Positions 1 through 12,200 of a DNA stretch of 64,000 nt are shown piece after piece (position 1 is the first letter of the stretch; every line of letters begins with the position of its first letter). The notes beneath the pieces are model-generated. The model had not been told where the DNA came from. It worked only from the letters and a program-made list of their open reading frames with translations, and made no database searches. The DNA is taken from contig OY743169.1 in NCBI GenBank assembly GCA_963555705.1, positions 6,758,014 to 6,822,013 on the forward strand, written 5' to 3'. The translations under genes were made by a program, and so were the position numbers. Origin of the DNA: Ligustrum vulgare. Taxonomy: Eukaryota; Streptophyta; Magnoliopsida; Lamiales; Oleaceae.

Positions 1-1797
1 TCATGAAGAGTTCGTATGAACACGGTCCTTTCTAAGTGGTCTAGATTGGAAGAAGTAAGTCTTGATAAAGCATCTGCTTTGTGATTGGCGGATCTCAAAA
101 TTTTGTCTACGTAGCAAGATTTGGACTTTCTTTGCAAGTCCAAGACCATCATCTTATAAGATGACATTTTCTCATCTTTTGCTTCAAAAGTTCCGTTTAC
201 CTGTTCTACTACCAACTGCGAATCACTCAAGACCTTGACATGCTCGACCCCTAGATGTTGAGCTGCTTGAAGTCCAGCAATCAAGGCCTCATACTCTGCA
301 TCATTATTGGTTGCTGGGAAGTCAAACCTTATTGCACACTGAATTTCCATTATGCCATCGTCTTTCTTCAATATGATTTCGGCCCCCGAGCCTGCAGCAT
401 TCGATGCTCCATCCACTTGCAAGGTCCATGTGGCCTCTTCCCTGTCATGACCTGTTGGCCCCCGAGGTTTTGGTACGAGTTCGGCTACAAAGTCGGCCAA
501 GACCTGTGCTTTGATGGAAGGTCGAGGTTTGTACTCGATGTCATATTCTCCAAGCTCGATTGACCACTTGAGTAGACTGCCAGATACATCTGGTTTCTGC
601 AAGATTTGCTTCAAGGGCTGATTTGTCAGGACGGTTATGGCATGGGCTTGAAAGTATGGTCTTAACTTTCTGGCTGCTGTAACCAAGGCAAGTGCAAGCT
701 GCTTGGCCAATGTATATCGGGTTTCTGCATCTAACATCATTTTGCTGACGTAATACACCGATTTTTGAGCATTCTCTTCCTCTTTAACCAAAACGGCGCT
801 CACAACATGATCAGATACTGCTAGATACAAGAATAGATTGTCCCCTGGATTTGACTTTACCAATATTGGAGGAGTCCCCAAATATTATTTCAACTTCCTG
901 AAGGAGACCTCGCATTCGTCGTCCCATCTAAAGTCTTTGTTTCCTCGAAGAATGTTGAATAAGGGAAAACATTTGTCAGCTGCCCTTGACATAAATCTGC
1001 CCAATGCTGCTACTCTCCCTGTCAGCTTCTGCAATTCCCTGATACTTCGGGGAGGCTCCATTGATGCTAGGGCCGAAATTTTATCTGGATTAACTTCGAT
1101 ACCTCTTTGAGTGATCATGAATCCCAAAAACTTTCCCGAGCCTACTCCAAAGGCACACTTTGCGGGATTCAGTTTCATCTGATGCTTTGTAAGTGTACTG
1201 AATATGTCCTCAAGGTCAGCAATGTGATCTTTCTTTCTTGAGCTTTTTACGACCATGTCATCGACGTAAACTTCAATGTTAACTCCGATGTGCCTAGAGA
1301 AGACCGTGTTTACCAACATTTGATAAGTAGTTCCAGCATTCTTCAATCCAAATAACATGACCTTGTAGCAGTATATTCGTTCATCTGCCATGAAGGAAGT
1401 TTTTTCCTGATCTTCTTGTGCCATCCGAATTTGATGATATCCCGAGAAGGCGTCTAGGAAGCTGTAAAGTTCGGAGCCTAATGTGGAATCCACCAATTTG
1501 TCGATCCTGGGAAGATGATAACTGTCTTTTGGAAATGCTTTATTCAAGTTTGTAAAATCTATACAAACTCGCCACTTGCCGTTCGGCTTCTTCACTAAGA
1601 CCACATTGGCTAGTCATTTTGGATACTTCACCTCCTTGATGAATCCTGCTTTCAAGAGTTTATCTACTTCCTCTTTTATTATCTGTCTTCTCTCTGTGGT
1701 AAACTGTCTCCTTTGCTATTTTACGGGCTTCTTGTCGGGCATGACATTAAGCCTGTGTTCGACGATTGCGGGATCAATCTCGAGCATGTCTTCTGCA
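1..1797 (-). pseudogene. gypsy reverse transcriptase and two RNase H domains, decayed
   Basis: Read on the minus strand, this gives the RT palm with the catalytic box YVDDMVVKS near 1250-1275 and the upstream VLVKKPNGKWRVC segment near 1575-1600. An RT-linked RNase H (SVYYVSKMMLDAETRY region near 720-780) follows. An archaeal-type RNase H then appears at about 60-390, with the motif NNDAEYEALIAGLQAAQ and a run ending VLSDSQLVVEQVNGTFEAKD. Visible breaks are a TAG near 1718 replacing Gln in the KPVKQRRR-like motif, a TGA near 1613 replacing Trp in the YPxWLANVV motif, and a TGA just before 884 between RT and RNase H. The domains are recognised with confidence. The copy is not functional. Confidence 0.88.
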
Positions 1798-1799
1798 CT

Positions 1800-2435
1800 C
1801 TACGCAAATACATCGATATTCTTCTTTAGACACTGTGACAACTCCTCCTTCATTAGTTTGGGGAGCTCTTTCCCAATTGTGAAGCTCTTCCATTCTGAGA
1901 TTTGAACTTCTTCCAACTCCTCTACTGGCGACATTCTTTCTTCCGTAGGAAGGTCTATTGACATCAGATCTGTCTTACCCTTTCCAAGACAGCTGATATA
2001 GCAACTACTGGCTATCGATTGACTTCCCTGAACAGATGCTATGCCTGCGAAAGTTGGGAACTTGATTGTCAGGTGATATGTCGATACTATAGCTCTTAAG
2101 CTTTTCAGGAATGGTCTTTCCAAGATAGCATTATAGGCCATGGGGGTCTTGACGACCTGGAACGAAGTCATCTTTGTTACCCGTTTTTCCTCTTGTCCCA
2201 GTGAGGTAGGAAGGTCAATTAGGCCTTCGGATTTTACGGTTCCTCCATCAAACCCAGTTAGGGGAGTAATGACCTGTCGAAGTCGATATTTGGGGAGCTG
2301 CATCTGGTTGAAGGTTTCTAAAGAAAGAACATCGGCTGCGCTTTCATTGTGGACTAGTACTCTCTTGACATCAAAATTGGCGATTGTTGCACTGATGACA
2401 ATAACATCGTCATGGGGATACGAAATTCCTTCCAT
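1800..2435 (-). pseudogene. gypsy aspartic protease region, active site lost
   Basis: The minus-strand frame (211 codons) matches the Tat-type protease and linker, with PLTGFDGG and AYNAILERPFLKSLRA typical of this family. The usual active-site triplet, Asp followed by a small residue and Gly in the VLVD-x-G-SSADIL context, reads VLVHNESAADVL here. Both the catalytic Asp and the Gly are therefore substituted. The segment ends at a stop before the RT N-terminal part. It belongs to the same element as gag and RT on either side. Confidence 0.8.
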
Positions 2436-2628
2436 GTCGGCGTTGCTGAAGCTGGTGCTGTTCGCAACTTCATGGTCATGACTTCCCGACTTTTCTTCCT
2501 GATCACCTAGTGCCCGGGCATGATTTTTGCGCGCGTTATTCGAATCACCTCCAGATGCTATTCCTCCGACGATAAAATTTATGGTGCCAGCGGATCTGTT
2601 ATTCTCTTCCCCTTTTTCATGCTCTTTA

Positions 2629-3977
2629 TCATCTTTCTTTATGTAGTGCCCTCGGGAAGCCCCTTTTTATGAGGGCTTCTATCTCATGCTTTAATGTTCT
2701 GCTCTCATTCGTGGTATGACCCGGGCTTTTGTGAAAGTCACAATATTTATGTCGATTCTTTTCGTCGATTTTTCCCTTGATAGGCTTGGGCCAACGCAAA
2801 TATTCTCGTCCCTTGATTTCCATGAGAATGTGGGATCGGGGGGCATTTAGCGAAGTTAAACTCTAATGTCCATGACCATTCCCTTTTGAGTGAGTTCGAG
2901 AAGAATTTTTCTCATCCTCCTGTCTTGACCTCTTATTTCCTTGTTTTATTGATTGTGAAGACTATGCTACCATCCCCTGCACTTGATCCTGTGCCCGAAC
3001 TGACAAAAGTGTTTCCTCCATATTTATTTATTTCTCAGCTCTTCTGAGAAGCTCTGTTACATTTGAGGGCGGATTCTTGGATAAGAACATTCTGAATTCC
3101 GGACCTCGAATAGCCAAGGTCAGGGTCGAGATTGCTGATGAGATGTGAAGATCTGGAATCTGAAGTCTCTCAGCGTTAAAGCGAGTCATGAACTCTCGTA
3201 GTGTTTCATTCAGCGCTTGCCTTAACTGCATGAGGGATGCGGCGGTTTTCTTGATTCTTTTGCTGCTTGCAAAGAAAGCAGTGAACTTCTCTGTAAGCTC
3301 AGCAAACGATGAGATGGACCCTGGAGGTATTGTAGAAAACCAGTCTCGAGCTGAATTCGTCAAGGTTTGCGGGAAGGCCTTGCATAGAATCTGATAGGGA
3401 GAATTCTGCATGTCCATGACATCAGTATATGTATTCAAGTGGTTGTTAGGATCTGTCGTTCCATCGTATTCTTTTATTCGGGGATATTTAAATCTTTCTG
3501 GTAAGGGGAATGATGTTATTTCGGGAGTAAAAGGGGTTCTTCTTATGAATGACGTCTGACCCTGTGTGTTCTGCCGTATTCCATCGGCAATTCCCTCCTG
3601 AATAATTCTCGAGAGCTCTTGCTGTGTTAAGTTGGCAGATCCTTCCTCATGGGATGGGCACCCCTAATTCCCGGGGAGTTGTCAGCCACAAGATTAGGCG
3701 GTCGGGGATCTTCCCTGGGAATTATGCCTGGAGTGCTCGGGTCAGGCGCTGCTTGATGATTGTTCTGCTGTTGAAGGGCTTGACGAAGTTCACGGAGCTG
3801 CTGCTGAAGTTCATTGAAATCTTCTCGACTAACAGGCTCATTGTCTGGCGTGATTTATGGGTCCTGTCCTTCCCCAACATCTTCAAGAGGCGGAGGATTT
3901 TCTTCTTCAGCCGGAGTATTGGCTGGAAGGGGCTGACCAGTGGATGTGGAGGGGCGAACTTGGCGTCTATTAACCAT
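2629..3977 (-). pseudogene. gypsy gag, interrupted
   Basis: Gag probably starts at the ATG at 3977 (MVNRRQVRPS), shortly after the LTR. It meets an in-frame TAA about 40 codons later, near 3856. The core gag domain is clear at 3438-3028, with the run FPQTLTNSARDWFSTIPPGS and a Met/Leu-rich helical part. The C-terminal part (2823-2629) carries the Tat-type zinc motif as YCDFHKSPGHTTNES, in which the last Cys has become Ser. Further stops separate the blocks. This is a relic, not a host gene. Confidence 0.85.
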
Positions 3978-4018
3978 GGCTGATTGTATCTTTTCCCACA
4001 GACGACGCCAATTGATGC

Positions 4019-4697
4019 TGTCAAAAATCCTAACCTTGACGTGGCAAGATCTGATGATACTTGATTGTTGGAAAAGATCAATGAACTCGCCTTGGATGAC
4101 CTGCAAAAAAGGCAAGGAGGAATCTCCCCGTCGCCCCTCCGGTGTGAGAATTAGTTTTCCGTGGTAGAGAAAAAATATATAACTGGAATATATGAAAAGA
4201 ATTGTGAATGAATATATGCGATCAAATGAGCTATATTTATAGGGCTGAAAATGCCCATAACTTCCTTTATTTAAGGAAGGATTCCTTTTGCTATAAACTT
4301 ACATTTTAAGAAGAATTCTAAACTCACAAGGATTCAGTTTCCTTTTTGCAAAGAGTTTCCTTACGGATTATGTATTGCTTAGAGGCTCAAGAATATGGCC
4401 CATTAACGAGACCTATTATCGAAAGAGATTGTGAGGCCTGCTTGCATGGCTCAAAGGCCGGGAAGCGCCGACCTCTCCCTTAAGCTCCAAAATTGAACAA
4501 TCAGATCGGGTTCACCCGACTTGTTCGAACCAAGCGTAATACTACATCCAAGCCCATCATTTTTGAGTCCAAATAAGGTCGGTATAGCCCGACCATACAA
4601 AGACGGGGGAGTCCGAGCAAATGTGGGGACGAGGTCCGTAGAGGTCGGGTCATGGAATCCTAATCGTTAGGGAATAGGAAAACAATACCGATCAACA
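4019..4697 (-). repeat. 5' LTR of the gypsy element
   Basis: On the minus strand the segment starts TGTTGATCGG and ends TTTTTGACA, and is followed directly by the conserved post-LTR string. Its length of about 680 bp fits gypsy LTRs. The right boundary is set only by the TG...CA rule, because no second LTR is in the window. Confidence 0.65.
4231..4244 (-). promoter_or_regulatory. TATA box of the gypsy 5' LTR
   Basis: The minus strand reads CCCTATAAATATAG, a strong plant TATA box inside the LTR. It lies about 210 bp before the LTR's 3' end, a normal distance for a U3/R boundary. Confidence 0.5.
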
Positions 4698-4777
4698 ATT
4701 AAGTGATATGGAAGTGTTGTATTTATTGATTTAAAAGATAATGTGATGCGTGAAAAAAATTTGTACCACGTAAATTA

Positions 4778-5092
4778 GCATCTCCAATGGGACAATGCTT
4801 AATATGTATATGTGACAAAGATATTGACATTAAAAAACTTCTTCAATGCAACAATTTTCATTATGTATACGTGATAAATTATTATTAATTTTCAAGAAAA
4901 AATAAATAGAAAAATGTTTTAATTGAATAAAAATTATTAAATTAATGTTAGTCATTGTCTAGCACAATGTCTAAAACTAGACATTGTGTTAGACAATATT
5001 TAGCATTAGTTATGTCACGTGAATAATTCTTATCATTTGTTAAAAAATAATTAGACATTGTATTTAAGCAATATTTCATTGAAGATGCTCTA
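4778..5092. mobile_element. MITE with GCATCTCCAATG-type ends and an internal hairpin
   Basis: The left end reads GCATCTCCAATGGG and the right end is the near inverted complement CATTGAAGATGC. The body is about 315 bp, AT-rich and non-coding. At 4957-4994 it holds an almost perfect hairpin, with 17-bp arms around GTCTAGCACAATGTC, a 4-base loop and one mismatch. The target duplication is unclear, so the superfamily is not assigned. Confidence 0.55.
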
Positions 5093-6287
5093 ATTGTCAA
5101 CTCATTGTGAGCGTAACAAAGTTGATATTTTCTTGGTAATGACCCATGCACCTCATTTGTTCATTGTGTGGAAAATACTCTCTCACACTGTGTGAACATT
5201 TTCTTGGTTTGCAAAGTTACTTTCTTGTCGCGTTTGATCAATTTTTTTATTGTTAATTAATTAATTTATTTTTTCAAAAAATAATATTATTATTATCACG
5301 TACAAATATGTTAAAAAAAATTGAATAAATAGCTAAACTTCACTTTATTTGCCATGGACAAATCAATTCATTGAAAATATTTTCTTTCCACCAACGGAAT
5401 CAAATACACCCTTGTATCATTAGTTCAACTTAAAAACAAAAGGCAAGGAAGAAAACAATCTACCATGGAAAATATCGTATCTTCTTCATCCAACCCACCC
5501 TCTAGGTTCTACCCCATCCCATTTCCACCATAAAATGAATCCTATAAAAATATGTACTTAAAAATGAATTTTCGAGAAAAGTAGTCAAAAAAATTCCTCT
5601 TCTGGAAAAGCACCGTGGACAAGAAGTACAGTTGACCAAAATTAATCCGTGCCAAACATACTCAGTTGAGAACTATGTTTTTTTAATGTCTGCCTTTGTT
5701 TACTTATCACACAAATTGTTAAACAAAAATCAATATTATGCAGGGATTCGGGAGTGAGCTAAATTGGCTGTGTTGCTTGAGTGTCCCCTACCCATCCAGG
5801 TTTGAATCCTACCTCCTCCTCTTTGATCCCTTTTGTACTAAAAAAAATAAAATAAAAAAATCAACATTAGGCCAGTTCTACATAAAATTTACAACTCTAA
5901 GCTGCCAATCCTATCCCGGTATACAAATTATTTAGACAAACTTGAATATTAACCTAATTCTACGAATTAGTCCCAAAAAGGAAATCTATAATTCTATAGA
6001 TCTCAACACTGTCAATAGAATTCCATAAAATGAAAAGGTATAAACCGGGAATGAGCTCCTCATTATCTCACACGCATGTATTCGCTTAAAGAATAATAGT
6101 TCAGATTGTATATTCAATGGATTTACAGTTGATATCAAATTGCAATATTACTAAGAATCGAGCCTAGAACGCTAGGCAGCAAAAAAAATCTTGATAATTA
6201 CGATGGCTACCCAGGTCTTCGCAACAAAAATTGCTTAAAGCATCCTTCAGAAACCCATGACGAGTCGATTGAGATCACTTTTCCCAG
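5093..6287. other. Intergenic and 3' flank of the SHH gene
   Basis: AT-rich DNA with no supported gene. The part nearest 6288 should contain the 3' UTR of the minus-strand SHH gene. I could not place a poly(A) site. Confidence 0.5.
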
Positions 6288-9200
6288 CTAATTTATCTGT
6301 AATTGTGCTAGTTTGTCGGGGCGGCAACACAATCTTTTCAAACATACTCTTTCCTAATTCCAAGGAACAAAAAGTAATAACCGACGACAGAAAAATCACA
6401 AAAAATATGAGTTCACAGTAAATCCAAGAACTGAACATTTACTATTTACCTCTTTATTATCATGATCATAACGGATCAAGAATATGCATCTGCAACCTCT
6501 TATATCGTGCAATCTCCTTTCAATCTCTATAACATGAGCATCATAGTATCTTGCTTGATCTTGACTCTCCTGATGCATGTCGTAAAGTTGGAGGAGAAGA
6601 TAAGCAAGCTATTTGTAAACCAAAATATAATATCCTAACTTCATTATAACCTTATAGTCGAGGTCTAAATGTGCCACTATCAAATGGAAACTGACAATTT
6701 TTTTCTATTTTATTTTAGCCTATGTCCTTTAAAGCAATCATTACATTTTATAAACCAATTTATAAACAATACAATTTCCCAAAACCACACACATTCTCTC
6801 TCCACTTTCTAACCACACATTTTACCTCAAAAAATAAATAAATCAATTTATAATTGCAACACTGTTGCCGAACAGAGCCTTAGTCGCACCTTCCATATTA
6901 TTCTTCAATTTTGACTTTTGAGTCCATGGCCCCATATTTCTTCCCTACATGATAAAAGGATATAGGCACGCTTCCTCTTCAATGAACGTCGTCGATATTC
7001 AACAGTTATTTCCAGTGGCCGCTTTTAGTTAGTGGTGTTACTATTTCCATTTTTAAATTATATTCTGCACTGTCTAAATCTATGTGATCTCTTGTGAATC
7101 AGAAAAGGAAAACAGGAAAACTATATGCACCGGAATATGAAATGCCTAAAGGCCTGGAGACTGCATGATAGTAAATCAGAAGAATAACCAATATAGATCA
7201 GAAAGCTTACCTGGAAGCACACTACTAGATCTCCAACCTCGACTTTCTGGCATTCTGAATGCTCCAGAGGAATTGAGCGTTCACGCACATCGTTTTTTAC
7301 ATTTACCCACTCATCGTCCTCTCGTCCAAACCCAACATATCTTACGCAAACTTGCTGCAGTGAACAGAACGGTAAAACTTGAGTTCAATGATAGGCAAGC
7401 AAATTTCTTTGCCTTCATTTTGGACAGTTATCTTTTCTCAACTTCAGCATCAAACCAAATGCTAAATATAACTTGGAAATTTGTAGGAGAAAAAACTTTC
7501 CATCAGAGTTAAAGTGAGAACTGAGAATAGCATTCCTCTTGTGGACGTGTGAGTATCACACGGAAAACAGGAATGTGCAAAAGAAATCTGGATTTAAATT
7601 TTGCTACTCACAGTTTCTCCTGATCTGTGACATCTGTGCAAGAGAAATTGTTCAACATCGTACCTGTAAAACAATCGAAAAATAAAATAATATGTATAGA
7701 TTCAAACATGCCGTGACAATGCTATTGCACTGGAATACCATATAAGACAACATTAAGAAAACAAATTTGGTAGTGATCACAGAACACCACCAATCCATAA
7801 ATTGGAACAACTGGCCATTTATTCAAGAACTTTTGCTTTCTTTTTTTTTTGAAAAGAAACAACTATATTAATGATAATGATGGAAAGGATACAAGTTAGT
7901 CCGATGAGAGTCGGACAGTAAAAAGAGAAGAAAATTGTATCCCTACAACAAAAAACTCCAGTCTCTAACTAAATCAGCAAATAAAATTCCTCTAAATTCT
8001 TTTACATTGAACAACCAAATAGCTGTCCAATATCTAACTTTATCCCACAAATTTCCATAAGAATCCTCGATGTCGTCAAAAATTCTCTTATTCCGCTCTA
8101 ACCAGATCACCCAACAAATAGCCATAGCGCTGACATTCCACAACTTTTGTTTCATCTTGTCACTTGAGATAAAAGAGAACAAAAACTCTGAACAACGTTG
8201 TTGACGTACCCATTGCACCTTGAATTCTTTAAACAAGCTATTCCAAAACTGAACAGAGAATTCACAATGTAAAAACAAATGGTCCAAAGTTTCATCGTGT
8301 TTTTTACACAACACACACCATCCAGGCAACATAGAAAGATTAGGCCGCCTAATTTGTAGGAGTTCATGAACGTTCACTCGTTCCCGTAATAGTAACCAAG
8401 TGAAAACTTTAACTTTTGAGGGCACAAGACTTTTCCAAATATATTTGAACCTATAGTTCAACAGATGATGTGTCGACTCCTTCAAGCATTCAAAAGCTGA
8501 TTTACAAGTGAAGAATTCTGAGCTATCTCCCATCCAGACTCTTCTATCTTCTAAGTTATGACAAACGGTCTTGTTATCCAATATATTCAACAGCTCAATT
8601 AGTTTTGGTATCTCCCTGTCTAGCAGATTTCTCTTAAAGTGCAGGTTCCAAGAGATACTAGTACTCATCCCCTCGCCTTCTGTATCTAGAAAATCGTATA
8701 TTTTCCCATTTTGCAAAGAAGAAATTCCTGCTAAAACAGTAAAATCCTCTTCCAAAGGCTTATTACCCACCCAAATATCTTTCCAGAATCTTATATTCCT
8801 TCCATTACCAACCTTCAATTTGACAAATCTTGAGAATTCTTTATAAAGAGAAGCTATACCTTTCCAAGGTCCTCTAAAAGTCAGTCTCTCCCCCAGTTTA
8901 GAATCCCATTGGTTTTCTTGAATACCATATCTACTTTTAACAACTCTAAACCATAGAGTATTAGTTTCCAAAGGAAATCTCCACAGCCACTTCATCAATA
9001 ATGCTTTGTTTCTGACTTTTAAGTCCCCTATTCCCAAACCACCTTTTGCCTTTGAACGGCAAACAATGTCCCAAGCAACCAAATGAGGAGAAGGGGAAAA
9101 AAAAAATACAGAGCCAACAAAAAACTAATAAAGAAAGAAACAAGTGAAATTATGTGTCTTTGGTCTCGAGTAACCAGTCCTCTGTTCAAAGTTGCAACTT

Positions 9201-12200
9201 CACTTAGGAGAGGAATCATCGCATTTTAGCTATAAAAGGCAAGTGCACACCTGATTCAATTGTTCTCGTTATCCAATACCCTTTTTTAAGAAAAAAAACA
9301 TTTAAGGATAAATGTGGATAAAATAGCTCACAAAACCGCTAAAACGCTATAGGCCATTATAAAACTAGCCAAAAGATTCTGGTTCAATTGTAAAAGATCA
9401 AAAAGGGCATGATATACAAGTGGACGCCTCAGCCATCTTGAGGCATATGCCTTAAAAAATGTTACTAGAAAAAGCTTAAGAGCATGTTTGGCTAAGCTTA
9501 GAAGGTTTATTTAGAAGTGAATAAGTAAATTTTATTATAAATTATTTTTTTATTAATCAAGCTTAAATAAACAGCTTATGATAAATTCTACAAAAATTAG
9601 TAGATTATCCAAAAGTGTGCCGACTTAGGCTTACCATGCCCCATCAGTTGACGACCTAGCTTCAAACTTCATCTTGGATAGATCTTTATCTTTTTCACCT
9701 GCCACCATCCCCCAAATCTGAGAAACTTGTGGGATTTTGAATGACTGAATGTTTAATCAATTAAAAATGAAATCACAAATATATTTTAACACAGACATAT
9801 TTCATTATGTATATAAAGCCTGAAAATACTCCGTCTCAAATTGAATGGCCTCCACACTATTTTAGGATATTTCAGAACCGACGCCCACTATTCCAAATTA
9901 AATGTCCTTTTACCAACTACACCTTATTTAGATTAATTTGCAATTCATTTTATTATTAAAGTGACTTATCAATATCTTCCATGAGTTTTGTGCATGACCC
10001 ATTTATAATAGGAAACTACCATGCAACTCAAATTCGCCAAAGTTTCTATTGTATATAAGCATATGTGTGTGGAACAACCACCAGACTTTAAGGGCCTGTT
10101 TGGTATAAGAGATTTTGGAGGAAATGTGAGTTTTTGGGAGAATGTGTGGTTGAAAAGTGTGAAAGTGTTGGATTCCATAAAAATGTGTTGTTAAAAATGA
10201 GTTTGGGGGGAACTTTTCAAAAACTCCTAGACCAAACAGGGACTTAGTGAAAGATTTAGGAAGTTTATGTAAATCTTTCCACTTTAAAACATTTCTAAAA
10301 TTCGGGGCAATCAATAGAGGGTGCAAAACCAGTCTTATATCCACTCTTTCAAAATTCAAATCAGAACTAAGGCATTTTCATTAAAAAAAAAAAAAAAAGG
10401 CATCACCTGCACCAATGTCAAAAACAATTTTCCTTTCTTGAGCACGCTGATTTTGTGAATTTTCCTTTGAACAAATTCCAACCACCGTATCACCAACATA
10501 AACTCTGTGCTGTGGCGTAGAGTTCAGCAACACTCTGGTCACTACAATATCAGGAAAAAAAATAAAGAAGAAGAAGAACAGCAGATCAGACAACATTACC
10601 ACCAGCGTGATAAAAAATTCAATCATAAACCAACAATTAGTCAATTACTCTTCAGTTATAAAGTAGAATTGAGTTTACATATCCAAATCTGCAACAAACG
10701 GAATATGAAAAAGTACTCATGTAACACCATCTCCAAATCCATTGTGAATAACGTTTATCCTAGGCACCAAGAGACAATGATGAGCAGTAGAAAATTAATA
10801 AAATGCTTCAGAGAATTTCAGAAAGAAAGCCAGGCTTCAAGTTGTTATCTTCTTGTTGTTTATCTCATTAGCGTGTTAGAAAAATATTCAATAACTCGAG
10901 ACATTTTATTTTATATAGGAAAAATCATGTCCTGGCATGTGGTGGGTGGGTGGATGTTCATTAGACTTCCAAAACAAAGTTTCGACAAAGTGCACTTTGC
11001 CGAAACATGTTTTAACTCTGGGGTAAAATGCAAGTGCTAAGGATTAATAAGTGCCGGAAACCTTTCTTTTGTTAAGGATAAACAATATTAAATCACTAAC
11101 GCAGGATGCCATATGCTTCCATTTCTGTTCTGATTAGCCGGTTAAAACTGCCATCAACAAAACTCTAAGAACTATATCAATTTATCACTCATACACAAAA
11201 TACAGAACATGAACAAAAGTTTCCCAGAAACCTAAAACAAAGAGATCTTGGCTACGACATACCGCTGACAAGCGCTTCCATGCCTTCGAAATTCTTGCTT
11301 GATCTCATTTCAAAAATTCAAGAATAGGAATACAAGTACCATGAAGATCTTTTCACACTTTCTTCATCTTGTTTTCCTAAATAGTTCAGCTCTATGTATG
11401 TATTATCATCTAAAAAAAACCATTACTGATATACGGAGAATTAAAGAAGGTTCTAACTCCTACCCTCATGTTTCTTGCTCTTTCAAATGATTATTTCCGA
11501 ACAAGGGGATTCCATAGGATAGTCATAGTATAGTTTTTTCCAATGCAATATAAGTGAGATTTTCATCTCATACTGGCATAAGGAGAATAATATATGAAAT
11601 TAAAAAAGATGTAAATATTCTCATGATGAACTTATTTCACACTTTCTTCATCATGTTTTCCTAAATAGTTCAGCTCCATCTATGAACTATCATCTAAAAA
11701 AACCATTACTAATATACAGAGAATTAAAGAAGGTTCTGACTCCTATACTCGTGTTTCTTGCTCTTTAAAATGATTATTTCAGAACAAGGGCAGATAATAT
11801 AGTTTGTTCCAATGCAATACCATAAGTGAGATTTTCATCTCATACTACTAGCATAAGGAGAATAATATGTGAAATTTAAAAAGATGTAAATATTCTCGTG
11901 ATGAACTTATTTTAATAATAGTTTCGGCAATATTAGTAGATGCATTGTGAACAGAGGCGGACCCAAGATTTTTGTTCAGTTTAGGCGAAGTTGGATCTTT
12001 CGGGGGTTCAGGGGCAGAGCCCTCCTATTTTTTTTTTTTAACAAATAGGGCAAAAGCCTCAGGCATGGGGGCAACAAGAGCGATGTAATCACGATTTTGA
12101 ATTTCAACTTTCACATTTCACGTTTGGAATTTTGGGTGAGAATTGGGTGTAAATTACAAATTAAGGTAAATTAAAATTGAGCCAATTATTTGTTTAATTT

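Larger units (their letters stand above)
1..4697 (-). mobile_element. Ty3/gypsy LTR retrotransposon, Tat type, 5' part only
   Basis: This is the 5' part of a minus-strand gypsy element: 5' LTR at the right, then gag, protease, reverse transcriptase and RNase H running leftwards off the window edge. Integrase and the 3' LTR must lie beyond base 1. Placement in the Tat group is inferred from a second, archaeal-type RNase H after the usual RT-linked one, and from the GGCGTCGTCTGTGGGAA-like string just inside the LTR, which is common in these elements. All coding parts carry stops or lost key residues, so the copy looks dead. The target duplication cannot be checked because the other end is absent. 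Confidence 0.9.

Noticed and set aside
255..563. 102-codon plus-strand frame over the gypsy RNase H
   Set aside because: It is an antisense shadow of the archaeal-type RNase H coded on the minus strand.
9968..10359. Minus-strand frames of 69 and 118 codons in SHH intron 5
   Set aside because: They overlap a MITE and intron sequence, with no domain or splice link to SHH exons.
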